Shown: positions 16,461-29,190, numbered from the stretch's first letter. The stretch is DNA of 64,000 nt from an uncultured Alphaproteobacteria bacterium (GCA_944392125.1 CALXVP010000007.1:1-64000), one strand, 5' to 3'. Program-made: numbers and translations. Notes: generated by a model from the sequence alone, not told the origin.

Positions 16461-17432
16461 ATGAAAGTTTGGGTATTGGCCGATGATCGGGCCGGAAACG
16501 TTAATCAATTACTGGGTGTTGCCGAAGCATTGAAAGAAAAATATGAACGCATAGATATTCGGTATACGCGCGCCGTTAAATGGCCGAATTTGGTGCGAGA
16601 CGGCACATTAATCGGCCTGACGAGCGAATCAAAACAAAAATTGCTTTCGGCGACAACATATCCCGATGTGGTTCTCAGCGCGGGCCGACGGTCTTTCCCT
16701 GTTGCACGCTGGATACAAAAAAAATCGGGCGGGCGGACAAAAATCGTGCAGTTGATGAATCCCGGTCTTAAAGGGTTTAATCATGCCGACTTAATTGTTT
16801 TACCGGCGCATGATGAATTTAAAAAACAGAAAAAAAATGTGATGATTGTAGCGGGGACTCCGCATCGTATTACTCTGGAACGATTGGTTAAAGAACAAAA
16901 AGAATGGGAAACGATTTTTAAAAAATATCCACATCCGCGACTATCGTTGCTCGTTGGCGGTGCTACCAAAAATAACCCCTTTACGCTTGATATGGCAAAG
17001 CAGTTGATGGATAACATTGTGGTATTAAAACCCGCTTCCGTTTTGGTGACAACCTCTCGGCGGACGCCTCCCGAAATTGTTGCGTATCTCAAAAATCAGT
17101 TGCCGGCCGAGACAACTTATTTTTACACATTCGGTTGTCCGGATAAAAATCCATATTTCGGATTGATTGCCTGCGCCGATATGATTATGGTAACGGGGGA
17201 TTCCATGTCTATGTGTTCGGAATGCTGTTCAACAAGTGTTCCCGTTTTTATTTTTGCGCCGGATGCAATGATGAGTGCCAAGCATAAACGGTTTCATCAA
17301 TCTCTTTATCAGAACGGCTATGCATTGCCGGCGGGTGCTCCGTTACAAAAAGTGAAAGGGAATTTTAATCCTGCCGATGAAATTGCCGAACGGATTCGGC
17401 AACTGTGTGCCGATCAGTCATCAGTAAAATAA
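16461..17432 (+). CDS. ELM1/GtrOC1-family putative glycosyltransferase-like protein (DUF1022)
   Basis: A 323-residue protein of the family known from plant mitochondrial fission factor ELM1 and common in Alphaproteobacteria; the fold resembles GT-B nucleotide-sugar transferases. Recognisable blocks are VWVLADDRAGNVNQLLGVAE at the N-terminus, VVLSAGRRSFPVARWI, QLMNPG, LSLLVGGATKNNPF and VTGDSMSMCSEC near residue 250. Biochemical role is not established in bacteria; envelope glycan work is a reasonable guess. AAGGAACAG lies before ATG, 8 bp after the lipoprotein gene. Confidence 0.85.
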   Translation: MKVWVLADDRAGNVNQLLGVAEALKEKYERIDIRYTRAVKWPNLVRDGTLIGLTSESKQKLLSATTYPDVVLSAGRRSFPVARWIQKKSGGRTKIVQLMNPGLKGFNHADLIVLPAHDEFKKQKKNVMIVAGTPHRITLERLVKEQKEWETIFKKYPHPRLSLLVGGATKNNPFTLDMAKQLMDNIVVLKPASVLVTTSRRTPPEIVAYLKNQLPAETTYFYTFGCPDKNPYFGLIACADMIMVTGDSMSMCSECCSTSVPVFIFAPDAMMSAKHKRFHQSLYQNGYALPAGAPLQKVKGNFNPADEIAERIRQLCADQSSVK

Positions 17433-17575
17433 TTTTATTTTGGTAAAAAATGATATTGAGAGCAGGGGATGGAATAGGTATTAAGAAAGTTAATGCCTGC
17501 CGACAAGTTACCCGCCTGAAAAGAAGAAATTTTTATCCCTTGAAGGGGTAGGGTAAGTTAAAAGAAAGAGCTGGT

Positions 17576-18145
17576 TTATTCTCTCAAAACGGTCAGCGAC
17601 TCGTCGGGATTAAGCAAGACAATTCGAGAGGCTTTTTGCGTTGCACCGACTTCATATTGTTCGGGAATTACGTAATCCGCTTCCCGAATGAGCCGTTCCG
17701 AAAGTTCCCGATAAGTGCGAGCCGATGGCTCGCCCGATAAATTGGCAGATGTGGAAACGAGCGGTTTGCCGAAAGCCTGCAATAAGCGCCAACAAAATTC
17801 GTGTTTCGGACACCGCACCGCAACCGTTTTTTGCGTGGGTAAAACACTTGGGGCAAATCCGAATGCATCGGGCAAGATAACGGTTTGCGGGGTTTCGCTT
17901 TCCGTCAATAATCGTTTGGCAAACGGGGATAATGAACGCACGTATGGCTGGATTCTATCGGGTGAATCAATCAATAAAATCATACTCTTGTTCAAAGGGC
18001 GTTGCTTTAAATCAAAGACGCGTTGCACGGCAGACTCATTCGTCGGGTCGCAACCGATACCCCAAACGGTATCCGTCGGGTATAAAATAACCCCGCCGTT
18101 ATTCAGAATCTTAACCGCTTTTTCAATGACGGTTTGCTCACTCAT
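17576..18145 (-). CDS. tsaC: L-threonylcarbamoyladenylate synthase (TsaC/YrdC type)
   Basis: Makes threonylcarbamoyl-AMP from Thr, bicarbonate and ATP for the t6A37 modification of ANN-decoding tRNAs. The 189-residue product is a single YrdC domain without the extra C-terminal Sua5 domain. It has GGVILYPTDTVWGIGCDP at residues 15-32, DLKQRPLNKSMILL, VAVRCPKHEFC and LVSTSANLSGEPS. AAAGGA precedes ATG. It shares its orientation with the PEBP-like and HAD genes upstream but is separated by 87 bp. Confidence 0.93.
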   Translation of the reverse strand: MSEQTVIEKAVKILNNGGVILYPTDTVWGIGCDPTNESAVQRVFDLKQRPLNKSMILLIDSPDRIQPYVRSLSPFAKRLLTESETPQTVILPDAFGFAPSVLPTQKTVAVRCPKHEFCWRLLQAFGKPLVSTSANLSGEPSARTYRELSERLIREADYVIPEQYEVGATQKASRIVLLNPDESLTVLRE

Positions 18146-18232
18146 CTTATCGCAATTCCTTTCTGAAATTTCCCGATACTATATCGTGAGTTATTTTACC
18201 GACATAACCTCGGACATTTGCCCCAAATGATT

Positions 18233-18703
18233 TTAAACGTTCCGATAAACACCGCTGAGCGTTGCTTCATCCAAAACATGACCTTTCATGGCTTGACGCA
18301 ATTCATCAATCGTAAAGCCTTCTTTTAAACAAAGTTTCGTATCTAATGCGTAAACCGTTAAATCGTATGTGTGCGGAGCATTGGGCGGTGCCATTCCGCC
18401 GTAGCAGGATTCTCCCCAACTGTTTTGCCCTTGCACAAACGTATCACGCATTGTTTCGGAGGCGTTGGCCGGTAAATTCGTGCGCGTTAAATCGGCAACA
18501 AGCCAGTGAATCCAGATAAAGCCGGCCACGGGAATAGCGTCTTTATCGTCTAAAATAACGGCAAACGAAACGGTATTGTGCGGGGCATCTTCAATTTGAA
18601 ACGGCAAAGAATAGGTGGGCATACCGTTTTTAAATGCCGTGCCGAATTTGCCATACATATCGGCGATTTTTCCGTTTTGTATCCCTGAACTGATAATTTC
18701 CAT
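18233..18703 (-). CDS. YbhB/YbcL-family (PEBP-like) protein
   Basis: A 156-residue protein of the bacterial phosphatidylethanolamine-binding/Raf-kinase-inhibitor-like family. Conserved blocks are SFAVILDDKDAIP, FIWIHWLVADL and GGMAPPNAPHTYDLTVYALD, with the ligand-pocket Asp and His in place. The biochemical role of bacterial members is uncertain. No signal peptide is visible, so it is probably cytoplasmic. AAAGGAG lies before ATG. It lies 30 bp after the HAD-family gene. Confidence 0.93.
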   Translation of the reverse strand: MEIISSGIQNGKIADMYGKFGTAFKNGMPTYSLPFQIEDAPHNTVSFAVILDDKDAIPVAGFIWIHWLVADLTRTNLPANASETMRDTFVQGQNSWGESCYGGMAPPNAPHTYDLTVYALDTKLCLKEGFTIDELRQAMKGHVLDEATLSGVYRNV

Positions 18704-18733
18704 TGATATGACTCCTTTATGCTGTATCTTTTC

Positions 18734-19588
18734 TTATTTAGTTAATGTGTGTTGCAATTTTTTCAACCGTGCATCGGCAATTATTTTATCAATAATGCCT
18801 TTTACAAAAATTTCGATCGGTTGATTTTCGCGATAGTCTGCCGGGGCAATAATGTCGGCTCGCTCAATGCCGAGCATTTGCTTCACATTGTTGTGTTGCC
18901 ATTCATTATCGGCCGCAAATACGGCTATGGTATGACCCCCTTCGCGTTTGACTGTTTTCATGGACGGGATATCCGTTTGCCCGTCGCCGATATAAATCAT
19001 ATTCGTAAAGGGAATAGGCTTTTCATCATCATCCATGTGTCGGTTAAGCGTATCATCATCGCTGACATCTAAACATCCTTTGTTGACGCGATATAAAAAC
19101 TGGGTTTTATTGGTGTAATTAACAACCAACCCGGGCCATACGGCGTTTCCTTTTTCGTCATACATAAACGAGGAGGCAAACACTTCTTTAAAATAAGGAG
19201 CAATGACCGTTCCCTCCACCATCTCTTTTAAGCCTGATGAAATCACATAATGCTCTAAGGCCACGCCTTTTTCAAGCGCGTAAAGATTCATGCGCTGAAA
19301 CCACTCAATCACGCCCGGGTATAATTTGACTTTGGTTGCATACGAACGCAAATCTTCTTTCCCGAACGGCAGGTGATGCTTTTCGGCTTCCTCTTTCATG
19401 AGTTTCATATAACTGAGAATCATATCGGCCTTTTGCGCTTTACCGCTTTCGTTGCTCCGGCGCCAAAAATCTTGCGCAACAACGCCTAATTTTTCAAAAA
19501 AACCGTATTCCTGCATGTTGCCCGGCGCCAATGTGCCGTCAAAGTCATAACAAATTGCCATAGGTATCAGTGAATGTGTTTCTTCCAT
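18734..19588 (-). CDS. HAD-superfamily hydrolase
   Basis: A 284-residue haloacid-dehalogenase-type phosphatase. Motif I CYDFDGTLAPGN is near residue 13, motif II is probably VISSGLKEMVEG, and motif IV is YIGDGQTDIPSMK. A helical cap lies between motifs I and II. The substrate is not predictable; the family resembles phosphoserine-phosphatase-like HADs. AAAAGG precedes ATG at 19588. The gene may head an operon with the PEBP-like gene. Confidence 0.85.
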   Translation of the reverse strand: MEETHSLIPMAICYDFDGTLAPGNMQEYGFFEKLGVVAQDFWRRSNESGKAQKADMILSYMKLMKEEAEKHHLPFGKEDLRSYATKVKLYPGVIEWFQRMNLYALEKGVALEHYVISSGLKEMVEGTVIAPYFKEVFASSFMYDEKGNAVWPGLVVNYTNKTQFLYRVNKGCLDVSDDDTLNRHMDDDEKPIPFTNMIYIGDGQTDIPSMKTVKREGGHTIAVFAADNEWQHNNVKQMLGIERADIIAPADYRENQPIEIFVKGIIDKIIADARLKKLQHTLTK

Positions 19589-19741
19589 TATATCCTTTTC
19601 CGTATTTTATTGTGTTTGAGGGTGTTTTTTTATGTGTATGACCCAATTAAAATAATTTTATATCTGCTTTATCTCCGCTCACATTTTCCTAACTTTTCCC
19701 GATTTGTGCCAACCGGTTCCGCCTTGGGTGAGAATTGCGCT

Positions 19742-19845
19742 TTGCGCGTTCTACCCGCTATTTGCGTCGCGCTCATCTCGTCTGCCGTTTGTCCCTTGCG
19801 CGTTCTGCCCGCTGTTTGCGAGGCACTCATCTCGTCTGCCGTTTG
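19742..19845. repeat. GC-rich tandem repeat, two 50-bp copies in a 54-bp period
   Basis: Copies at 19742-19791 and 19796-19845 differ at a few positions and are separated by TCCC. They sit in a 441-bp gap (19589-20029) between the HAD gene and the 20030 gene. The surrounding 19700-19930 is much richer in G+C than the flanks. The period is a multiple of three, so both strands hold repetitive open frames; the minus-strand frame (GTG at 19914 to 19669, 81 codons) would encode an 18-residue repeat containing QTADEMSA and AGRTRK, but has no convincing ribosome-binding site. Confidence 0.8.
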
Positions 19846-20029
19846 GGCCTCGCGCGCCGTATATACTGCTTGCACCATACCTCGCTTGGGTCTTGCGCAC
19901 GCCACTCTTGGCACTTTTAACTGACTTGCTCTGCCGGTCGGTTATGGCGTATGCGCTCGCCCGATAATTTTCCCCTATTGCTCCGCCACACCACCTGCCA
20001 AAGCCGACTCAGCGCATTCATGAATCGCC

Positions 20030-20737
20030 TTATCGGGTATACTCCGTTCTGTGGACGGTTTGTTGCGGTTGAAGCATGAGCGGGGCATTATATTGATGAT
20101 GTTTATCAATTAATCTTTGCGGAATAGTCATCAATTTCTCGGGTACAATCAATTCACTGCGATGAATCGTGCTGGAACGGCGTAAATCCGGAGCTATCTG
20201 CGAGAAGTCTACCGTATTGTGTCCATACATTTTCCCGCAGGTTCGTTCTCCGTCGGTCATAATAACCGTTTTGAGCCTGCCGTCATACGGGCCGACGGCG
20301 TAACCGCCGTTATCATTCAGTCGCACTTGAAATCCCAGCCCTTGTTTTTCGGGATACATCTGATCCCAAAACACCACGTTAAAACGCGCCGTTCCGCCGA
20401 GTTCTGATTTGCGTGTGCCAATTTCCCGAACTTTTACTTTGATTTGTGAATTTTCGTCTTTCCCGAGAACGGTAAATTCATATCGTTTATTCGGTCCTCT
20501 TTCTGTGATAAAGTCAATATTGAAACTGCCCGTCGGCGTTTTGACATCTTCAAATTCACGCATATCTATGGCTTCTTTAATGGCTTCTTTCGGGGTATCA
20601 AATAAGTCTTCTTTGGCATTTCCCGTTCCACCGCAATTTTTAGTTGTGCATAACGTTAAACCGCCTAAAACCCACAACGCACCGATGGTGCAACAACCCA
20701 TCTTGCCACCTTTCCACAGACAACCGCCTAAACTCAT
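20030..20737 (-). CDS. Hypothetical protein with Cys/Gly-rich hydrophobic N-terminus
   Basis: A 235-residue protein I do not recognise. The first 45 residues are Gly/Cys rich and hydrophobic (IGALWVLGGLTLC), suggesting a membrane anchor or a lipoprotein-like signal. The rest is a soluble, beta-rich domain with VKVREIGTRKSELGG, FNVVFWDQMYPEKQG and GGYAVGPYDGRLK. AAGGAGGT is five to six bases before ATG, a near-perfect site. It is 51 bp downstream of gyrB on the same strand and may be the last gene of that operon, though no functional link is evident. Confidence 0.65.
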   Translation of the reverse strand: MSLGGCLWKGGKMGCCTIGALWVLGGLTLCTTKNCGGTGNAKEDLFDTPKEAIKEAIDMREFEDVKTPTGSFNIDFITERGPNKRYEFTVLGKDENSQIKVKVREIGTRKSELGGTARFNVVFWDQMYPEKQGLGFQVRLNDNGGYAVGPYDGRLKTVIMTDGERTCGKMYGHNTVDFSQIAPDLRRSSTIHRSELIVPEKLMTIPQRLIDKHHQYNAPLMLQPQQTVHRTEYTR

Positions 20738-20788
20738 AATAACCTCCTTTTTTTGTCGTTTATTTTCTTATATGGAGGTATTATACCA

Positions 20789-24374
<3,586 letters not shown>

Positions 24375-24394
24375 TTCTTTTCACCGACCTTCAA

Positions 24395-25513
24395 TTAAAC
24401 GCGCATCGGCATTAAAACGTATAACGCGTTATCATCGGCTTCATCTTGCAAAATTACGGGAGACGTGCCGTCTTGCAAATACATCTGAACGGTTTCGCTC
24501 TTTACTTGCGCCAGAATATCCAGTAAATAACGGAAGTTAAAGCCGATTTCAATCGGTTCGCCGTCATAAACGGCATCCATTTCATCTTCGGCCGAACCTT
24601 CATCTACGGAAGCGGCGAATACTTGCAACAATCCCGGTTGCAAAGAAAGTTTAATGCCTCGTGATTTTTCGGAAACAACCGATACCCGTTCAATTACATC
24701 CGTTAAGGTTTTGGCATCGGCTTGCAATTTTTTATCGTTATTGACGGGAATCACTTTTTCATATTCGGGATACGTTCCGTCAATCAACCGAGAAGAAAGA
24801 ACAATATCACCCATTACAAACCGAATTTGATTAGATGATAAAGAAACATTGATATCACCTTCCGCTTCGGCCGCCAGTTTTGCTAATTCACCGATTGTTT
24901 TGCGCGGAATAATCACGCCCGGCATCCCTTCCGCGCCGGCAGGCAACGGGATACCGGCACAAGCCAAACGGTGTCCGTCGGTTGCAACGGCGGTTAATTT
25001 TGATTCGTCGGCTCCTTTCTTTTCGTGCATATAAATCCCGTTCAAATTATAGCGCATTTCTTCCATGGAAACGGCAAATCCCGTTTTGGAAATCAAATTT
25101 ACCAAATCTTCGGCTTTTACTTGGAAAGAGTAAGGCATTTCTTCATGAACAATGGTCGGAAATTCCATAGCCGATAAACTTGCCAATGAAAATTTGGAAC
25201 GGCCCGAAACCAATGAAATTTGCCCCGTTTCTTCCACATAAGCCATCTGTAATTGAGACCCGTCGGGCAATTTTTTAACAATATCATAGAGTTTATGGGC
25301 AGGAACCGTTGCCGAGCCTTGCATTTCAACACCGGCCGGTAATTTTTCAATAATTTCAATTTCGTTATCCGTTGCCCGCAGAGAAACTTCATCCCCGTTT
25401 GTTTCAATTAACACGTTGGATAAAATGGGGATTGTTTGCCGTCTTTCAACAACGCTTTGAACATGCGACAATGCTTTTAACAATAAACCCCGCTCAATTG
25501 TCAGTTTCATCAT
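24395..25513 (-). CDS. dnaN: DNA polymerase III sliding clamp (beta subunit)
   Basis: Ring-shaped processivity clamp for DNA polymerase III. The 372-residue product begins MKLTIERGLLLKALSHVQSV after an extra Met, shows the three-domain clamp pattern with TIPILSNVLIET, MRYNLNGIYMH, ATDGHRLA and FNFRYLLDIL, and ends with YVLMPMRV, the usual PMR(V/L) C-terminus. The start at 25513 is chosen by AAGGAAG upstream and family alignment; a 39-codon upstream extension is low-complexity Lys/Phe and rejected. First gene of dnaN-recF-gyrB. dnaA is not next to it: the divergent neighbour is a Lon-like protease. Confidence 0.97.
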   Translation of the reverse strand: MMKLTIERGLLLKALSHVQSVVERRQTIPILSNVLIETNGDEVSLRATDNEIEIIEKLPAGVEMQGSATVPAHKLYDIVKKLPDGSQLQMAYVEETGQISLVSGRSKFSLASLSAMEFPTIVHEEMPYSFQVKAEDLVNLISKTGFAVSMEEMRYNLNGIYMHEKKGADESKLTAVATDGHRLACAGIPLPAGAEGMPGVIIPRKTIGELAKLAAEAEGDINVSLSSNQIRFVMGDIVLSSRLIDGTYPEYEKVIPVNNDKKLQADAKTLTDVIERVSVVSEKSRGIKLSLQPGLLQVFAASVDEGSAEDEMDAVYDGEPIEIGFNFRYLLDILAQVKSETVQMYLQDGTSPVILQDEADDNALYVLMPMRV

Positions 25514-25623
25514 TTGATACTTCCTTTTCCTCTTTGTTAAGTTAAAAAATGCTGTCTTTACTATAAAATATTTTTTTAAAAAAAGAAACTCAAAAAAGCG
25601 TATTTTTATAAATTTTTTGCCGA

Positions 25624-25652
25624 TTGACAATAAACCTCTTTTTTTTTAAATA
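25624..25652 (+). promoter_or_regulatory. Promoter of the Lon-like protease gene
   Basis: A perfect TTGACA at 25624-25629 and TAAATA at 25647-25652 with 17-bp T-rich spacer, about 38 bp upstream of the start codon. Confidence 0.55.
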
Positions 25653-25689
25653 AAAATAGTGTATAAAAACGCCGAGCGGAGTAGAGATA

Positions 25690-28095
25690 ATGAAAAAATA
25701 TGAATTAACGGCAGAGCAAATATATACGAAAAGTCGGTTGACCGACGAAGATATTGCCTCTTTGCCCAAAACAAGCCCGATTTTGGGGCAAGATGATGCG
25801 TTGGAGGCCATTCGTTTCGGCATTCAAATGAAAGCGAACGGGTATAATATTTTTTGCACGGGGCCGAAAGGCGTGGGGCGAACCACACTCACATTGCAAG
25901 TTGTGAAAGAATATGCCTCCAAACAAAAAACGCCCGAGGATTGGTGTTTTGTGCATAATTTTGAAACGCCCCACCAACCGATTGCCATTAGTTTTCCTGC
26001 CGGTAGCGGACGCGTGTTTGTTAAAGACATAAAAAAAATGGTGAGTTTGCTGAAATTAAACTTGCCGGCCTTGTTTGCAGACGAAACGTATAAAATTCAG
26101 TTGGCGCATATAGAGCAACATTGTCGGCGGGAAAAAGAAAAGTATTTCAGCGAGCTGGAATCCATTGTGGAATCGGATAACGTCACATTGATGCGTATGC
26201 CGGCCGGTGTGGCGGTAGCACCCGTTAAGAACGGCAAAGTTTTAACGCCGAAAACATTTAATAAGTTGCCGAAAGAAGAACGCAAAAACATTTTGGAGCA
26301 GTTGAAAGAAGCGCAAGATCGGTTGGAAAAAACGATTAAAGACATTCCGAATTGGGAAGCGGCTCAACAAAAAATGTTGGAACAGTTGCATGGCGATATG
26401 GCGGGAAAATTATTAAAGACCGTGATGAATCCCGTGCGCAAGGCGTATGCGAAATCGCCCGTGATTTTGGCATATTTGGATGCCATTCAACAAGATATTA
26501 TGGAAAATATTGCGTTTTTCGCCATTCAACCGAATGAAAGCAACATTGAATTAATTACCGAACAAATTTCGGAGTTATGGGCAAGATACGCCGTAAATTT
26601 ATTTGTTTCGCACAAGGCCGGTTCGGGGGCTCCCGTTGTTCATTTAAATCACCCCACCTTATCAAACTTAATCGGAAAAATTGAACGTCAACAACATTTA
26701 GGCTCGTTAATTACCGATTTTTCCATGATTCGTTCCGGGGCGTTGCATCAGGCAAACGGCGGTTATTTGATTATTGAAGCGCGCGAAATGATTGAAAACG
26801 AATACGTATGGAATGCGTTAAAACGGTCGCTGTTTTCCAAAGAAATTAAAATGGAATCCGGCACCGACGATAATTCCATTTCGGGCGTTATTTCGTTAAT
26901 GCCGGCCGTTATTCCGCTTTCAATCAAAGTGATTTTAATCGGCGAGGCGGCGTTGTATTACGCGTTGCTGGATAAAGATGATGAGTTTTGCGAGTTGTTT
27001 AAAATTCAAGCGCGGTTTGCCGAGAAAACGGAGCGGACGCATGAAAGCGAACGCATTTATGCTCAAATTTTGATGAATTTTGCGCGTCATGAAAAGTTAA
27101 AATCTTTTTCAAATGAAGCGTTACGCCGGATATTGGAGTATGCATCGCGGTTATCGGGCGATTGCAAACATTTAAGCACGTTTATGACGCACGTGAATGA
27201 TTTAATGCGCGAATCTTGTTTTTTTGCCGTGCGTGAAAAATCCAAACAAGTGGAAACAAAACATATTGATGAGGCGTTGCGCGCCAAACGGAAACGCTCG
27301 GGTGCCGTTCAAAAGGAAATTCTGGATATGATGGAGCGCGGAACGATTGCCATTGAAACAACAGGCAAACGCATCGGGCAGTTGAATGCGCTTGTGGTGC
27401 ATGATTACGGCTCGTTTTCATTCGGCAGACCGAATCGCGTGACGTGTCAGGTGCGGATGGGACACGGAGATTTGATTGACGTGGAACGCGAAGTGGAACT
27501 CGGCGGTGCATTGCATTCCAAGGGTGTTTTGATTTTATCTTCCTTTTTGGCGGCGCGGTTTTCCAAAGGAATGCCTCTCTCTTTAGACGCCAGTTTGGTG
27601 TTTGAGCAATCTTATTCCGAGTTGGACGGCGATTCGGCCTCTTCAACGGAATTATATTGCTTGCTTTCGGCTATCGGCGAAATCCCGCTGAATCAGTCAA
27701 TTGCCGTTACGGGATCCGTCAATCAGTTAGGGCAGGTGCAAGCCGTCGGTGCCGTCAATGATAAAATTGAGGGCTTTTTTACCGTTTGCCGGCAACAAGG
27801 ATTAACGGGTGAACAAGGGGTGATTATTCCCACGAGCACCGTTCATAATTTAATGTTGGCTCCGGAAGTGGTGGAAGCCGTGAAAAACGGGCAATTCCAT
27901 ATTTATGCCGTTGATACCATAGATGAGGGTATGGAAATTTTAACGGGTTTATCAGCTGGGAAAGCCGATAAAAACGGCGTGTATCCGCCGAATACGATTA
28001 ACGGGAAAATTGCCAAACGGTTAGAAGAATTTTTCCAAAAATCGCAACAAAGCGAATCTAAAACGCGCGCCCGCGGGAAAAACGCAAAAAAATAA
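25690..28095 (+). CDS. Lon-family ATP-dependent protease (LonB/YcbZ-like)
   Basis: An 801-residue AAA+ protease of the Lon superfamily, of the type with an N-terminal AAA_32-like region rather than the classical LonA substrate domain. Walker A is GPKGVGRTT at 58-66. A long helical insertion occupies about 100-260. The C-terminal S16 protease domain has the catalytic dyad Ser649 (ELDGDSASSTE) and Lys692 (AVNDKIEGFF), spaced 43 residues apart as in E. coli Lon. GGAG precedes ATG. It probably degrades damaged or regulatory proteins in the cytoplasm. It is monocistronic and divergent from dnaN. Confidence 0.92.
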   Translation: MKKYELTAEQIYTKSRLTDEDIASLPKTSPILGQDDALEAIRFGIQMKANGYNIFCTGPKGVGRTTLTLQVVKEYASKQKTPEDWCFVHNFETPHQPIAISFPAGSGRVFVKDIKKMVSLLKLNLPALFADETYKIQLAHIEQHCRREKEKYFSELESIVESDNVTLMRMPAGVAVAPVKNGKVLTPKTFNKLPKEERKNILEQLKEAQDRLEKTIKDIPNWEAAQQKMLEQLHGDMAGKLLKTVMNPVRKAYAKSPVILAYLDAIQQDIMENIAFFAIQPNESNIELITEQISELWARYAVNLFVSHKAGSGAPVVHLNHPTLSNLIGKIERQQHLGSLITDFSMIRSGALHQANGGYLIIEAREMIENEYVWNALKRSLFSKEIKMESGTDDNSISGVISLMPAVIPLSIKVILIGEAALYYALLDKDDEFCELFKIQARFAEKTERTHESERIYAQILMNFARHEKLKSFSNEALRRILEYASRLSGDCKHLSTFMTHVNDLMRESCFFAVREKSKQVETKHIDEALRAKRKRSGAVQKEILDMMERGTIAIETTGKRIGQLNALVVHDYGSFSFGRPNRVTCQVRMGHGDLIDVEREVELGGALHSKGVLILSSFLAARFSKGMPLSLDASLVFEQSYSELDGDSASSTELYCLLSAIGEIPLNQSIAVTGSVNQLGQVQAVGAVNDKIEGFFTVCRQQGLTGEQGVIIPTSTVHNLMLAPEVVEAVKNGQFHIYAVDTIDEGMEILTGLSAGKADKNGVYPPNTINGKIAKRLEEFFQKSQQSESKTRARGKNAKK

Positions 28096-28280
28096 ATTGA
28101 AAAATAATTTATGCTTTTCCTGATACGTATTGCGACTTGTTCAAAAAGCGTTAACGGGAACGGGGCTTGATATTCAACCTGCCGAATTTCTTGGCTTTTA
28201 AGATGTAAAACTGTTGCTTGGTGTTTCGTCAAGCGCCTGTTGTGTTATGTAGGTATGCCATAAAGTGCACATTGCATTGG

Positions 28281-28411
28281 GCGTGTATTTCGTCGGGCGT
28301 GCATTGTGTTGGGCGCACATTCCATAAAGCGTGCATTTCGTCGGGCGTGCATTGTGTTGGGCGCACATTCCATAAAGCGTGCATTTCGTCAAGCGTGCAT
28401 TTCGTCAAGTG
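28281..28411. repeat. Minisatellite: 16-bp units in 48-bp higher-order repeat
   Basis: Two nearly identical 48-bp units (28281-28328 and 28329-28376) and a partial third to 28411. Each unit is itself three 16-bp variants of GCGTGCATTTCGTCGG. The array fills most of the 357-bp gap between the convergent Lon-like and esterase genes. The 48-bp period is a multiple of three, so repetitive open frames appear on both strands, but none has a ribosome-binding site; I treat it as noncoding. No clear terminator hairpin was seen in the rest of the gap. Confidence 0.85.
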
Positions 28412-28452
28412 AATGTTCGGACAGATGGGCGTTTGGTTAAGCAACCGTTCGG

Positions 28453-29118
28453 TTAGACAGACGGAAGAGTCGTTTGTTGCTGTTTTTGGATGAAGCGACA
28501 AGCCGTATCGGCGCAAACCGAATCAATGCCGTGCCCCATATTCGGCCGTGTGCATATTTGCACGGATTGAGCCATTTCTTTTAAAACTCGCACGGATAAA
28601 TCAAGCGCTTCAATCGGCACAACATCGTCGGATTCCCCGTGAGTCAGTAAGATATTAAATCGTTTTTGCGTTTGTATCGGCATATCCAACGGCACGCTTG
28701 ACATACCGATAATTCCGCTAACGGATTCGGAAAGCGCAAAAGCCGTTTTCAGCGCCATTAACCCGCCCTGCGAGAAACCGGCGAGCGTAAAGCACGAAAG
28801 CGGTATGTGATACGCATGAGATAATGCCGTTAAATAAGCAATGATTTCGGGCACAACGCTTTCGGCGCGTAAGCCGAGTTGATGAAGATAGTCGGGCGTT
28901 ACCATGGCGGTCGACTGAAAGTCGGAAAGTGAAAACCATTCATATCCGTTGCCCCAAATCGGCGTCGGGGCATTCGGCGAGAAGAAAGCCGTGTGCGGTA
29001 AGGCCGATTGCCACTCGGTGCCGAGAGAAATTAAATCCTCCCCGTTTGAGCCGTAGCCGTGAAAAAACACAACGGCATTTGTGGGATTTTCGGGAAGCAG
29101 AGAAGGGCCGTGCAACAT
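28453..29118 (-). CDS. Carboxylesterase / phospholipase-type alpha/beta hydrolase
   Basis: A 221-residue serine hydrolase of the carboxylesterase/acyl-protein-thioesterase-like family. The oxyanion region is VVFFHGYGSNGEDL near residue 16, the nucleophile elbow is LAGFSQGGLMAL (Ser about 123), the Asp lies in HGESDDVVP and the His in MGHGIDS. No signal peptide, so it is probably cytoplasmic. The substrate is not predictable. GGAG precedes ATG (AAGGAGAATTTTA ATG). Convergent with the Lon-like gene. Confidence 0.88.
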   Translation of the reverse strand: MLHGPSLLPENPTNAVVFFHGYGSNGEDLISLGTEWQSALPHTAFFSPNAPTPIWGNGYEWFSLSDFQSTAMVTPDYLHQLGLRAESVVPEIIAYLTALSHAYHIPLSCFTLAGFSQGGLMALKTAFALSESVSGIIGMSSVPLDMPIQTQKRFNILLTHGESDDVVPIEALDLSVRVLKEMAQSVQICTRPNMGHGIDSVCADTACRFIQKQQQTTLPSV

Positions 29119-29190
29119 TAAAATTCTCCTTGAAATAATGATTCATGTTTTGTATACTCTCTATATAATTTGAATAAGGAGAAAAAATCA

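Noticed and set aside
19574-19924. Plus-strand 116-codon frame through the GC-rich repeat
   Set aside because: No ribosome-binding site; it starts inside the HAD gene region and its repetitive product follows only from the 54-bp DNA repeat.
25514-25689. Chromosomal origin next to dnaN
   Set aside because: AT-rich but no DnaA-box cluster and no dnaA gene; the stretch is explained by divergent promoters.
28198-28516. Open frames on both strands over the 48-bp minisatellite
   Set aside because: Created by a repeat period divisible by three; no start signals, and one overlaps the esterase gene.
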